A DNA stretch of 64,000 bases from Rhizobium sp. 007 (GCF_015353075.1 NZ_CP064188.1:1054001-1118000); one strand, 5' to 3'. Shown: positions 46,998-56,486, counted from the stretch's first letter. Notes: generated by a model from the letters alone, not told the origin. Translations and numbers: made by a program.

Positions 46998-48308
46998 CTA
47001 GTCCCTCTGCGCCGGTGCAAGTAGATCATGGCCAAGCAGAAGATCGGCGGCATCGGCAATCAAATCAAATTCAAGACCCGATTTTACGGCGATATCGAGG
47101 AGATCATGTTTGCCGTCCGAGTAGTTTAGAACCCAGAGCAGGGCCAACTGACGCGTCTTCGTGTCGGATTTGCCGCCGACGGCATCGTAGAGCCCCCGTT
47201 TTCCAAGTTGCGGCTCGCACATCGGCGAAAGGTTCAGGAAAGCTCGATTGCGGTCCAGTGTGTCAAGCACGCAGGCGTAGGTTTTGAGCGAGTGGGCAAG
47301 CGCTTCCGGCTTCACGAAATCAAGGTTGTCGCCCGACGTATGGTACTCAGCAAACCGCCCGTAGGGTGTACGCGACAGACAGCCGAAGGGAAGGTTGATG
47401 CCAGGCGAGCTGAACTGCCTTTCGTCATAGCCATAGGGAGAAAACGCCATAATCGAATGGGCTTGCCCCGCTGCCTTCAGCACATGCTCCACCACCCGAT
47501 CGATCTCGGCCGTTTCGTGACGACTTTTCTTATAATGCAGCATGCCAGGGTCGCCCAGGTTGACGGCGACGAGACCATGTCTGATGCGCGACAGCCGCTC
47601 GCGGTTCATCGAAAGCCAGGCAATCGAACCGATGGTGCCCGGAATGAAGAGCATCCGCACGGAATAGCGCCGCTGTGCTGCCATCAAAAGCTTAGCAAGC
47701 TCGACACAGACGGCGATGCCGGACAGGTTGTCGTTGGCAAGTGACGGATGGCAGATATGCGTCGAGATAACGATCTCGTCGGTTGTGGTGCCGGGGATGA
47801 AACACTCGCCCCACAGGAGTTCGCCGTCTGAAAGTGTTGAGTCTATCAGGACCTCGTAGGATCCTTCGCTCATCGCCTCAAGGGCGTTCTGGGAGAGGCA
47901 GAAGCCCCAGTCCTCCTTGTAGTAGCTCGTCCGGTAGGGTATCCAAGCGGGATGGGCGGGGTCGGTGTGTAGATGGGTCCTCAGCGCCTTAAGCGGCAAT
48001 GTCGCGTGGATCGGTCGTGAATAGTTGACGACGTGCAGATTACTTGCCTTGAAGTCGATGACGCGATTGCCCTTATCGTCCTTCACATAGGCATCGCGGA
48101 TGCTCCATTCCTGCGGGACCGTCCAGTCGAAGATCTCTGTGCCGCTTGCTATGCGATGAATCTTAACCGGAATTTCCTGCCTGATAATCTCCAGTGTCTC
48201 CACGACGCCGGGACCGGTGATGCTGCGACAGATCGGATAAAGTCGTTCAATGAGGGCATACATCCGCGCGCCGGCAGGCTCCTTGTCTGGCGCACTGACG
48301 GCGCTCAA
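46998..48308 (-). CDS. DUF4910 aminopeptidase-like protein in sugar module
   Basis: A 436-residue protein with a zinc-peptidase-like (M28-related) fold of the DUF4910 type. Likely metal ligands are in STHICHPSLANDNLSG (His and Asp), GYDERQF (Glu-type) and AEYHTSGDN (His). The N-terminus YPICRSITGPGVVETL and the C-terminal winged-helix-like region (WVLNYSDGKHDLLDIA) are typical of the family. Such proteins occur in polysaccharide and sugar-modification clusters, where they might hydrolyse an amide on a sugar precursor. That role is a guess. It overlaps the methyltransferase gene by four bases. Confidence 0.85.
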   Translation of the reverse strand: MSAVSAPDKEPAGARMYALIERLYPICRSITGPGVVETLEIIRQEIPVKIHRIASGTEIFDWTVPQEWSIRDAYVKDDKGNRVIDFKASNLHVVNYSRPIHATLPLKALRTHLHTDPAHPAWIPYRTSYYKEDWGFCLSQNALEAMSEGSYEVLIDSTLSDGELLWGECFIPGTTTDEIVISTHICHPSLANDNLSGIAVCVELAKLLMAAQRRYSVRMLFIPGTIGSIAWLSMNRERLSRIRHGLVAVNLGDPGMLHYKKSRHETAEIDRVVEHVLKAAGQAHSIMAFSPYGYDERQFSSPGINLPFGCLSRTPYGRFAEYHTSGDNLDFVKPEALAHSLKTYACVLDTLDRNRAFLNLSPMCEPQLGKRGLYDAVGGKSDTKTRQLALLWVLNYSDGKHDLLDIAVKSGLEFDLIADAADLLLGHDLLAPAQRD

Positions 48309-49543
48309 GCAACGACCTCGACATTGGGAAGCGGAACCACAAACTGGCTGCCCAAGCCTTTGACCTCCGACATTTGGCTGATGATCTCATCCTTGATGTT
48401 CCAGGGAAGGATCAGGACGTAATCGGGCTTGGTCTCCGCAATCTTTTGCGGTGCGTGGATCGGGATGCGGGTCCCCGGAAGCAAGTGGTTCTGCTTATGA
48501 GGGCTGACATCGACAGTATATTCGATGAGATCCGTACCAACGCCGCAGAAATTCAAAAGCGTGTTGCCCTTTGCCGGAGCGCCATAGGCGACAACGGTCT
48601 TTTTGCTCTCTTTTGCATCGATCAGAAAGCGCAGCAGATCGCGCTTGGTGCGGTGAACCTGTTCAGAAAATTTGCTGTAGCGTTGAACAGAGTTGACGCC
48701 GCCTTCAATCTCGCGCGCGCGCAGTTCGCCGACACGCACCGAGACTGGCTGGCTTTGATCTTCGGCGTGGCGAGCATAAATGCGCAACGATCCTCCTTGT
48801 GGACGGATCTCATCGACATCGAAGATCGTCAAGCCGTGATGGGCAAAGATTTTCTCGACACTATAGAGCGACAGGTACGAATAGTGCTCATGATAGATCG
48901 TATCGTAGTAATTGAGCTCCAGCATCTTCATGAGATGCGGAAATTCGATCGTTACGATGCCGGTTGCCGACAACACGATTTTGATGCCGGCAACGAAATC
49001 GTTGATGTTGGGGACATGCGCCAGCACGTTATTGCCAATCAATAGGTCAGCTGTGAGGCCATCGCCAACCAACTGCCGTGCCGTCTCGACACCGAAAAAC
49101 TGCACCCTGCTCGGGATGCCGGCCTCTACCGCGACAGCCGCGACATTGGCACATGGCTCTATGCCGAGCACCGGAACGCCGCGTTCCTTGAAGTTCTTTA
49201 AAAGGTAGCCGTCGTTGCTGGCAATTTCGATCACCTGGTGGCCAGAGTCGAATTGAAACCGCTCGACCATATGGTCAACATATTCGCGGGCATGTTTCAG
49301 TACCGAGGCCGAATAGGAGGAGAAATAGGCATATTCGCTGTCGAAAATGTCTTCCCGCGGCGCCATGGGAGGGACCTGGACCAAGAAGCACTCGTCGCAA
49401 ACGAAAGCATGTAGTGAAAAGAACGGTTCGGCATCCTGGGTTTTGTCGATGGCGATGTAGGAGTTTGCAAGCGGTGACGCGCCAAGGTCGACGACCGTCT
49501 GAGTGAGTGTGGTATTGCAGAACCGGCAGTTGAATGAAGACAT
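48305..49543 (-). CDS. Sugar C-methyltransferase-like SAM-dependent protein
   Basis: A 412-residue methyltransferase of the type that adds a methyl to a carbon of a keto nucleotide sugar (TylCIII/NovU-like). An N-terminal zinc site is formed by CRFC and CDEC. The SAM fold follows (VIEIASNDGYLLKNFKERG, then GIEPCANVAAVA). HEHYSYLSLYSVEKIF carries the catalytic His/Tyr region. The C-terminal domain has VAYGAPAKGNTLLNFCG and ends LPNVEVV. It would make a branched-chain sugar. It lies second in the aminotransferase-led operon. The nearest alternatives are N-methyl or C-acyl transferases of the same family. Confidence 0.9.
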   Translation of the reverse strand: MSSFNCRFCNTTLTQTVVDLGASPLANSYIAIDKTQDAEPFFSLHAFVCDECFLVQVPPMAPREDIFDSEYAYFSSYSASVLKHAREYVDHMVERFQFDSGHQVIEIASNDGYLLKNFKERGVPVLGIEPCANVAAVAVEAGIPSRVQFFGVETARQLVGDGLTADLLIGNNVLAHVPNINDFVAGIKIVLSATGIVTIEFPHLMKMLELNYYDTIYHEHYSYLSLYSVEKIFAHHGLTIFDVDEIRPQGGSLRIYARHAEDQSQPVSVRVGELRAREIEGGVNSVQRYSKFSEQVHRTKRDLLRFLIDAKESKKTVVAYGAPAKGNTLLNFCGVGTDLIEYTVDVSPHKQNHLLPGTRIPIHAPQKIAETKPDYVLILPWNIKDEIISQMSEVKGLGSQFVVPLPNVEVVA

Positions 49544-49705
49544 GATCTTCGTCCCCCTAGACGAAACGATGCAGTGAAGAGTACGTGGTCTGAAACCTAT
49601 GGCAGCTTTATGAGACGTTTACCTTTGCTGATCTGTTCGCGGTAGAACAGCCGTGAGTTTTAGGCTCCTCGAAAATGATCCGGGGCGATGCATCATTAAA
49701 CCTCT

Positions 49706-51127
49706 CTATCGGCCGGCAGTGGCAAGGCTCGTCTCGCGCCGTTTGACGCGACGATTTAATTCAGGCACCAGAGCGGGCACAGCGTCAGGCTGGGTTGTCA
49801 TGCGGTTCGTGGCGCGGAACACCACGTCCGATGGTCGGCCGACCAGATAATTGGACACACCGTTTTCAAGGGCCTTGCGATAAACGCAAAGCGCACCGTC
49901 AACAGCATCGAGCGTCTTTGCAATCTCGGGGTCGCCGTGCGTGTAACTGACAACGAAGGAGGGAGCGAGAACGCCGCGCTTGATCAATTCCTGCAGGAAC
50001 AGCGTGCGGAACGCTTGGGAGGGACGGCCGTCCTCATCAATCGTTGCGTAAACGAGGTTACTTGCCAGCCCGAAGACGCTGAAATGATTGCTAATCCCGT
50101 GGCTAGCGGCGATCTGCGAAATACCTTTTCGAAGCGCCTCGCCTTTTTCAAAAAGATGCTGGATCACCGGCTCTTCACGATAAATCTTCATCGTTGCAAT
50201 TGCCGCCGCCATAGCGTGCGTTTCAGCGCCATGGGTGGTCGACAACAGGAAAACGCGTGGCTTCTCGCGCTGATCGATACCGCCAAGCTCCATGAATTGG
50301 CGTTTTCCCGCAAGCGCGGAGATGGCAAAGCCATTGCCCATCGCTTTGCCGAAACAGGATAGATCTGGCTGGATATCGTAAAGAGCCTGCGCTCCGTTCA
50401 GGTGCCACCGGAAACCGGTTATCATCTCGTCAAGGATGAAAAGTGCTCCATTGGCATGACAAAGATCACGAAGACGATGCAGGAAGTTATCCTTCGGTGC
50501 TTCGCCTTTCGATGGCTCAAGGATGACAGCCGCGATCTTACCGGGATGTTGCTCAAACAGTGCTTTGGCACTGTCAATCTCATTATAGCAAAACGATAGC
50601 GTCATATCCCGTACGGCTTTCGGGATGCCGGCATTCATGGGCGTTGTGCCGATGAACCAATCGTCGGTCGAAAAGAACGGGTGATCGGCGCATCGGGCAA
50701 CAAGGTCACGACCGGTGACGGCTCTTGCCAAACGGATGGCGCCAGAGGTTGCATGTGAGCCATCCTTGCAGAATTTGACCATTTCGGCGCCTTGGATCGT
50801 CTCAAGAAAGATCGATGCGCAATCTAACTCGATGACTGCCGGCCGGGTGAAGTTCGCACCATTTTTCAATTCACGCTCGACAGCGCGCAAGACCTTCGGA
50901 TAGGCATGGCCAAGGGAGACTGCACGGTTTCCCATGCCAAACTCGATATATTTGTTGCCGTCTACATCAAAGACATAGGCGCCGTGCCCCCGGGCGATGA
51001 AGCCCGGCGATAAGACCGGATACTGATCGTCGCCCTTTGCATAAGTATGCGCTCCTCCCGGAATCAACCTTCTGGCTCGCTGGCGCAACTCTTTCGAGTT
51101 CTCAAAGTTGCTAATGAGGCTGGTCAC
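49706..51127 (-). CDS. Class III aminotransferase, GSA-aminomutase-like
   Basis: A 473-residue PLP enzyme related to glutamate-1-semialdehyde aminomutase. Key features are GGAHTYAKGDDQYP near the N-terminus, FCKDGSHATSGAIRLARA, ILDEMITGFRW (PLP-contacting Asp) and the Schiff-base lysine in CFGKAMGNGFAISAL. The GTG start at 51127 follows GGAGGGGGAAA; a GTG eight codons earlier overlaps this site. A true GSA aminomutase is unlikely here: the sequence is longer and lies in a sugar operon. It probably transfers an amino group to or within a sugar precursor. It heads the methyltransferase-DUF4910-SDR operon with a 160-base gap. Confidence 0.85.
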   Translation of the reverse strand: MTSLISNFENSKELRQRARRLIPGGAHTYAKGDDQYPVLSPGFIARGHGAYVFDVDGNKYIEFGMGNRAVSLGHAYPKVLRAVERELKNGANFTRPAVIELDCASIFLETIQGAEMVKFCKDGSHATSGAIRLARAVTGRDLVARCADHPFFSTDDWFIGTTPMNAGIPKAVRDMTLSFCYNEIDSAKALFEQHPGKIAAVILEPSKGEAPKDNFLHRLRDLCHANGALFILDEMITGFRWHLNGAQALYDIQPDLSCFGKAMGNGFAISALAGKRQFMELGGIDQREKPRVFLLSTTHGAETHAMAAAIATMKIYREEPVIQHLFEKGEALRKGISQIAASHGISNHFSVFGLASNLVYATIDEDGRPSQAFRTLFLQELIKRGVLAPSFVVSYTHGDPEIAKTLDAVDGALCVYRKALENGVSNYLVGRPSDVVFRATNRMTTQPDAVPALVPELNRRVKRRETSLATAGR

Positions 51128-51151
51128 CGTTCTTTCCCCCTCCGAAAACAC

Positions 51152-51667
51152 GTCGTAGACCGTTGCAAGGGGCGTCGACGGACGTGTTTAACGACATTTT
51201 GAAATCGCTGAGCGGGGAGGGGTGACCGTGGGATGTCCCAAGCGCGGGAAGACCATACCTTGAGTGATCAAGGTGGGTGAAGTCTTTTCTGAAAAACTGT
51301 TGAGCCAGCCGCATATATTGCAACGGGCGCCAAATCGAAATCGTGCAGCGACTGCTGGATTCCAAGTTCGTCAGGTACGCATTAGATACACGCAAGTACA
51401 CTATACTCCACTGCTACTGTTCAAGAGTTATCATTAAAGAAACAACATGTAAATAAGAATTAATGATGCGTTAAAAGCAGATTTAATCTGGTGTATTTTT
51501 GTGCATTTGCTACTTGGAAAACCGGGGCGTTGCGCTGGTTGAGCGTGCAATTGTAATCAGATCCCATCGAGATGAACCATAACGGGATTCGAGAGCCTTT
51601 CTCTTTGAACTTCAGTTAAGACATTTCCTGTAGGGAGATTTGAGTCGTTGTCATTTTCGGTGGATCA
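51152..51667. other. Divergent intergenic region between aminotransferase and phosphatase genes
   Basis: About 515 bases. It should hold promoters in both directions. It is AT-rich from 51400 to 51500. An 18-bp dyad (ACCTTGA-GTGA-TCAAGGT, 51257-51274) lies about 130 bases upstream of the aminotransferase start. A 96-residue minus-strand frame (51111-51401) overlaps the aminotransferase start and is not supported. Confidence 0.5.
51257..51274. promoter_or_regulatory. 18-bp dyad, possible operator
   Basis: Perfect 7-bp arms ACCTTGA and TCAAGGT separated by GTGA. The outer ACCT...AGGT resembles LuxR-type boxes in size and ends, though the inner bases do not match any box I know. It lies about 130 bases before the aminotransferase start. 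Confidence 0.4.
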
Positions 51668-52438
51668 ATGTTTCACTTCCCGATGCGTTGGCGCCGCAAT
51701 ATGAACCCGCAGTCGATCGGCAGGCAAAGGCTCTTGTGGTCCGATAACGACTTCGATGCGATCTATGCTATCAGCGATATACACGGTTGCGCCGATGAAC
51801 TGGCAGAAGCACAACGACGCATAGTCGATGACTCTAGGGCCTATCTTGGCCCCAAGCTCCTCGTTTTTCTCGGCGACTATGTTGATCGCGGTCCCGCCAG
51901 CAGCAAGGTTCTCGACATGCTTGCAGCAGAGCCGCCTGTTGGCTTCGTGCAGGTAGCGCTTTCAGGCAATCACGACGACGAATTTGCCCGCATGTTCCGC
52001 AAACCTTCCATCATTGCTGATTGGCTCGACTTCGCCGGGACCGAGACGCTTGCTTCCTACGGTATCGACGTTGCGCATATCATCAAGACGAAAGGGGTTC
52101 GCGGTCTTCAAGGTCTCGTCGCGGAACTCGTCCCAGAAGAGCACATCGCCATGATCGAAATGATGCCGGTCTCGCTTCAGATCGGCAAATTACTCTTCGT
52201 GCACGCCGGCATAAAGCCTGGCGTCGACATGTCAAAACAAACGGATATGGACCTCATGTGGATCCGCGAGCCATTCTTAAGCGAAGGCCCGCGTCGGCCG
52301 CTCTTCGTGATCCACGGGCATACACCTGTCCTGCAGCCGACCTTCGGACCGCAGCGGGTTGCCATCGACACGGCGGCAACGGCCACTGGCCACCTGACAG
52401 TGCTGAAGATCGCCGAGGCAAGCTTTAATTTCATCTGA
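51668..52438 (+). CDS. Metallophosphoesterase, serine/threonine phosphatase-like
   Basis: A 256-residue phosphatase with all the metal-binding motifs of the PPP family: YAISDIHGCADEL, FLGDYVDRGPAS, LSGNHDDEF, FVHAGIKPG and VIHGHTPV. It is cytoplasmic. The start is uncertain within about 12 residues; the first ATG follows GGTGG. It faces away from the sugar operon and may counteract protein phosphorylation, for example in polysaccharide control with the tyrosine kinase of ExoP, but that link is only by location. ApaH-like nucleotide hydrolases share these motifs. Confidence 0.9.
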   Translation: MFHFPMRWRRNMNPQSIGRQRLLWSDNDFDAIYAISDIHGCADELAEAQRRIVDDSRAYLGPKLLVFLGDYVDRGPASSKVLDMLAAEPPVGFVQVALSGNHDDEFARMFRKPSIIADWLDFAGTETLASYGIDVAHIIKTKGVRGLQGLVAELVPEEHIAMIEMMPVSLQIGKLLFVHAGIKPGVDMSKQTDMDLMWIREPFLSEGPRRPLFVIHGHTPVLQPTFGPQRVAIDTAATATGHLTVLKIAEASFNFI

Positions 52439-52599
52439 CAGCCCGGCTCTTTGGGTGGCGCTGGCCGCCGCCCTGCCGTCCCGATTTGCGCAGCCGACGT
52501 TAGGGGAGGCGCCGTCGGCGCATTGCCGTCAAATTCAATGGCACAGCGCCGCCTTGATCAAGGCATGCAACACATTCCATCGTCTGCGGATCACGACGG

Positions 52600-52770
52600 A
52601 TGACCGATAACCATTCTTCACTCTTCATCCGTTTCAGGAAAGCTGCAGCGCGGATCGCCAAATTCTGGCCGGTTATCGCCGACTACCCTTGCGCCGGCTG
52701 TTCAAGCGAATGCCGAAACCAGCTCGAGGCTGTAGGAATGACTCTGAGTAAATCAAACCCAGCTCTCTAG
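52600..52770 (+). CDS. Possible cysteine-containing small protein
   Basis: A 56-residue frame inside a 528-base gap (52439-52966). It starts MTDNHSSLFIRFRKAAARIA and contains a cysteine group (YPCAGCSSEC), then ends SNPAL. The ribosome site is weak (GGA eight bases before). No family known. Codon choice looks fairly normal, but a chance frame is possible. The remaining part of the gap shows a short GCGCCG-T-CGGCGC palindrome near 52509 and nothing else recognisable. Confidence 0.35.
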   Translation: MTDNHSSLFIRFRKAAARIAKFWPVIADYPCAGCSSECRNQLEAVGMTLSKSNPAL

Positions 52771-52966
52771 CCGCTCCGGCTGGTGAAGTAAGCCATCGAT
52801 GTAAAACACGAACAGCTATCCAGGAAGCCGATGAACAAAAAAGAAACCATGTTACTCAAGACAGATGAGGAAGTTTCTCCGGTTTAACTGTTCTATTGAC
52901 TCCGGCTTCTAAGCTGATTACCCATGACTAACAAACCTGAAAATCCTTTCACAAACTAGGATCTTC

Positions 52967-54871
52967 ATGAAATATCGGCCGGAGATTGACGGATTACGGA
53001 CGATAGCAGTATTGCCAGTGCTGTTTTTCCACGCCGGCGTCACTGGATTTTCTGGCGGCTTCGTCGGCGTCGACATCTTTTTCGTTATTTCTGGCTTCCT
53101 CATAACAAGAATTCTGGACGATGATCTCAAGAATGATCGCTTTTCCATACTGACATTCTACGAGCGGCGTTTTCGCAGGATCATTCCAGCACTGGTTTTC
53201 TATATTTTACTGACGGCGATCGCCGCCTACATGCTTTTTCTGCCACCATTCTTCGAAGACTTCGCCCGAAGCCTGGTGGCCGTCGGGACATTCACCTCAA
53301 ATATCTATTTCTGGAAGTTCTCAGGTTATTTCGAAAACAGTGCGCTTTTACGCCCTTTGCTGCATACCTGGTCGCTTGCGGTCGAAGAGCAGTTCTACAT
53401 CTTCATGCCGATCGCCATGTGGCTGCTCTACAAAGTGAACTTCCGCGTGCGGTTGGCGGCATTCGCACTCGCCTTAACACTGTCCCTGGCACTTAGCATC
53501 TATGCGATCGACGTCGCTCCGACAGCGAACTTCTTCCTCTTGCCGACACGAAGCTGGGAGCTCTTGATTGGAAGCTTGCTGGCGCTTTGGGGAGGACAAA
53601 GCACGCTGTCCTACCGGACAAACAGCGCCGTTGCGATCGGTGCTGCGATCTTGATCCTCTATTCGGTATTTGCCTATACTGATGCGACACCATTTCCGGG
53701 GCTCGCCGCCGTTTTGCCATGCGCGGGCGCAGCTCTCATCATCTATACAGGCGGCCCGACCCGTTCCGTGGTCGGCAAAATCCTTGCGAGCGCGCCCTTC
53801 GTATTCATCGGCAAGATTTCCTATTCGCTCTATCTGGCGCACTGGCCAATTACCGTCTTCGTCCGATACGTGACCCTTGAGGAGCCCAACGGACTCCATG
53901 CCATGGGCATTATCGCCGCCAGCCTTCTGCTTGCCATTTGCTCCTGGCGCTTTGTCGAAACGCCGTTCCGTCTGCAGACCGTAAGTTGGCCTCGGCGCGC
54001 CCTCATCGGCTCGGCGCTTGCCAGCATGTCGATCGTCTCGCTGTTTGGTTACGCGGGCATCGCCGCTCATGGCTTCCCCCAGCGTTTTCCCGGCTATGCA
54101 ACCAAGGTCGAAGCGCGCATGCTTGACGTTTCTGCAGTTGTAGCGAGCGCGGATACGACAGTGCAGGCCGGCCAGACGTGGCGGAACGGCATCTGCTTTT
54201 TCGAAGACGACGACGGCTTTAAAAATTGGCGCCCTGAAGATTGCGCTTTGACGACAAACATGGGTGATGTTGCGCTTCTGTGGGGGGATTCCTATGCCGC
54301 CCACTACGCCCCCGGGATCGTCGCGAATGCTGCGTCCATTCATGGCCGCGTTTATGAGTATACATTTGCCGGATGCCCTCCGGTCCTTGCCTACTACTCC
54401 TATGCAAGACCGAACTGCCAGGCATTCAATCAGAAGGCACTAGAGATCATCCGGTCGCTTGACGTTAAGACGGTCGTGCTCTCGGGCCGATGGGTTGATT
54501 TGCAACGCCGGGGCCTGGATATGCTCGACGACACTGTCAGGCAGCTTCAGGCGCAGGGTGTCCGGGTAATAGTGATCGGGCAATCGCCAATGTTTGTAAC
54601 CAATGTCGATGTCATTGCTTTTAAGAAGGCAGCCGCTGGCCAAAAAGCGGCCTCTTGGTCAACCGTGATCGATCACGATTTTAACCAGCGGCTGCGGACT
54701 GCTGCGGGCGGCGCCGATTTCGTTGATCCGATTGCGATGGATTGCGCAGCCGGCGAGTGCCCTTACATTGACGATGGCAGGATGCTCTATTTCGATTCCG
54801 GTCACCTGTCGAATTTTGGCAGCGCTCGCGTTGTCGAACGCTATTTCCCGCTCGTATCCCGCGTCAATTGA
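52967..54871 (+). CDS. Acyltransferase-3 with C-terminal SGNH domain (OafA-like)
   Basis: A 634-residue membrane acyltransferase. The first about 345 residues are an acyltransferase-3 membrane domain, starting RPEIDGLRTIAVLPVLFFHA, with RRFRRIIPAL and HTWSLAVEEQFY as catalytic-type motifs. The C-terminal half is a periplasmic SGNH hydrolase-like domain with LLWGDSYAAHYAPG (Ser nucleophile) and FDSGHLSNFGS (Asp/His). Such proteins add acetyl or other acyl groups to surface sugars. Its place between the sugar operons suggests a decoration of the polymer made here. It converges on the ExoZ-like gene. Confidence 0.92.
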   Translation: MKYRPEIDGLRTIAVLPVLFFHAGVTGFSGGFVGVDIFFVISGFLITRILDDDLKNDRFSILTFYERRFRRIIPALVFYILLTAIAAYMLFLPPFFEDFARSLVAVGTFTSNIYFWKFSGYFENSALLRPLLHTWSLAVEEQFYIFMPIAMWLLYKVNFRVRLAAFALALTLSLALSIYAIDVAPTANFFLLPTRSWELLIGSLLALWGGQSTLSYRTNSAVAIGAAILILYSVFAYTDATPFPGLAAVLPCAGAALIIYTGGPTRSVVGKILASAPFVFIGKISYSLYLAHWPITVFVRYVTLEEPNGLHAMGIIAASLLLAICSWRFVETPFRLQTVSWPRRALIGSALASMSIVSLFGYAGIAAHGFPQRFPGYATKVEARMLDVSAVVASADTTVQAGQTWRNGICFFEDDDGFKNWRPEDCALTTNMGDVALLWGDSYAAHYAPGIVANAASIHGRVYEYTFAGCPPVLAYYSYARPNCQAFNQKALEIIRSLDVKTVVLSGRWVDLQRRGLDMLDDTVRQLQAQGVRVIVIGQSPMFVTNVDVIAFKKAAAGQKAASWSTVIDHDFNQRLRTAAGGADFVDPIAMDCAAGECPYIDDGRMLYFDSGHLSNFGSARVVERYFPLVSRVN

Positions 54872-54977
54872 AGCCTGCGCCGGTCGATTTGCGGTCGCGC
54901 CCCGCAAAGCCCTTGCCCGCTCCGCTTTTTCCAGATGCGCGGCCGCGGTCTTCTCGGCCAAGTCAGGAGCCTTTTCG

Positions 54978-56039
54978 TCAGGCGTTTGATGTCGCCAGGG
55001 GATCGCGACGTCTGGACTGAAATCGCCGATTGATCACCCTGCCCAACGGTTTTTCGACGTAAACATAGGCAATCAGCGACAGGCCGAGCGCAGCCGCGAC
55101 TTCGATCGGAGGGAAAGCCCAATGCGGGATCCCGCTTCGCAGAAGAAGCGCGACGATCGCCACGCCGAATAACACATGCCAAAGATAGATCGAGTACGAT
55201 GCGTTGCCAAGGAAGAGCAGCATGCTGGATGGCTGGACATTCCTTCGCCGCTCCCACATCACGGCGGCAAGGACGAGAAGCGCCGAGGGAACACCCCATC
55301 TTATGGCGCGCGGCAGGTCTGCATCAAAGGCCGTGGCCGCTGCCAAGCAGATCAGAGCGACGGCAGCAAGTCCTATACACAGCCAGGTCGGACAATCTGG
55401 TCCACGGACGAATGCACGGCCAATCAAGAGACCGGCGGCGAATTCCAAGATGACGGGGCTTGTCAAAGCCCGCAGGTAAGGCCAATCCAACAGGAGTGAC
55501 GAAAGGCACATGATGCAGAGCGAGCCGATTGCCAAGGTCAGTCTGGTAGTGTGTTCCCTGAAGAATAGCGTGAGGGAGAAGACGAGATAGAAGACCATTT
55601 CGTAGGTGAGTGTCCACCCTTGGACGACGACCGGATGAAGGCCGTCCTGCAGGTGTGGAAGAAAAAACAAGGAGCCAAGGAGGTTTTGCAACGATCCATC
55701 GTGATTGAAGAAAAAGGCCGGCTTGACGAGCAAGGCAGCAAATGTCGCAAACGTCACAACCCAGTAAAGTGGCACAACTCTTTTGACGCGTTTTTGAACA
55801 AAATGTCCCGGTGTCATGGCTGTTCCGTCAGTCGTGATCCACATGATGAAGCCGCTGATAACGAAGAACAGGTCGACGCCCGCCGCTCCGACTGAAAAGC
55901 CGAGATTATGTCGTTCGCTGACATGGAAAACGAGAACTGCGATTGCTGCGATCCCTCGCAGATATTGAACAGTATAGATCTGCTGCACGGTACGCCTCAC
56001 ATGTGCAAGAAAACGCAGAATGCAAACCAGAGTCTTCAT
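54978..56039 (-). CDS. exoZ: ExoZ-like polysaccharide O-acetyltransferase
   Basis: A 353-residue integral membrane acyltransferase-3 protein, with about ten spans and no SGNH domain. It opens YTVQYLRGIAAIAVLVFHVS, close to the ExoZ start, and has RVKRVVPLYWVVT and QGWTLTYEMVFYLVF. In rhizobia ExoZ acetylates a glucose in the exopolysaccharide repeat. Usually exoZ lies next to exoQ; here it is about 20 kb away, so the link is by sequence resemblance only. The first 15 residues are basic and the start is not well supported by a ribosome site. Confidence 0.78.
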   Translation of the reverse strand: MKTLVCILRFLAHVRRTVQQIYTVQYLRGIAAIAVLVFHVSERHNLGFSVGAAGVDLFFVISGFIMWITTDGTAMTPGHFVQKRVKRVVPLYWVVTFATFAALLVKPAFFFNHDGSLQNLLGSLFFLPHLQDGLHPVVVQGWTLTYEMVFYLVFSLTLFFREHTTRLTLAIGSLCIMCLSSLLLDWPYLRALTSPVILEFAAGLLIGRAFVRGPDCPTWLCIGLAAVALICLAAATAFDADLPRAIRWGVPSALLVLAAVMWERRRNVQPSSMLLFLGNASYSIYLWHVLFGVAIVALLLRSGIPHWAFPPIEVAAALGLSLIAYVYVEKPLGRVINRRFQSRRRDPLATSNA

Positions 56040-56069
56040 TGTAATGACGCCGGTTCAATGCAGTAAACA

Positions 56070-56486
56070 TCACGGGTAAATGCTATTCAGTCGTTGGGTT
56101 GCAGGATAAATATCGGTGTTTGACCACTTGAATGCCGCTAAGGCGAATAGTGTCTTTTGTCTTGATGGTGACTTTTTTGCAGCTCCGGTGATTGAATCCT
56201 GGCGCGGGTCACGATCCTTTCTTACTACCGCGCCAAGCGATAGGTCAGCGTCGATCGCTTCATGAGCGGCTTTGATGAATGCTGCGCGAACATCTTCGAG
56301 AGGCACGCGGTTATGCAAGCCCTCCAGGCACACCATGACTACCTCAGAAAAGTCCTCACCGTCATCGATCGACCATCGCTGTAGAAGCGTTTCGGCGGCG
56401 CGGCTGACAGAATTAACAACTCGGTACTCTGCGATGCAATGCATCGTCAGACCGATGGGCCGAACGGCCAAATTGTTTTGTTTCAT
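56070..56486 (-). CDS. DUF982 domain protein
   Basis: A 138-residue protein with a DUF982-type core, a family common in rhizobia with no known function. The pattern SVSRAAETLLQRW, DGEDFSEVVMVCLEGLHNRV, PLEDVRAAFIKAAHEA matches the family's helix layout. The C-terminal 40 residues (KSPSRQKTLFALAAFKW) are basic and not part of the domain. AAGGTG precedes the ATG. It lies near IS630 debris. A second DUF982 gene is at the right edge of the window. Confidence 0.75.
   Translation of the reverse strand: MKQNNLAVRPIGLTMHCIAEYRVVNSVSRAAETLLQRWSIDDGEDFSEVVMVCLEGLHNRVPLEDVRAAFIKAAHEAIDADLSLGAVVRKDRDPRQDSITGAAKKSPSRQKTLFALAAFKWSNTDIYPATQRLNSIYP

Noticed and set aside
49706..51127. True glutamate-1-semialdehyde aminomutase (hemL) for haem synthesis
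   Set aside because: Alphaproteobacteria normally make aminolevulinate by the glycine route, and the gene heads a sugar-modification operon.
51111..51401. Small minus-strand frame of 96 residues
   Set aside because: Overlaps the aminotransferase start and its ribosome site; composition not protein-like.
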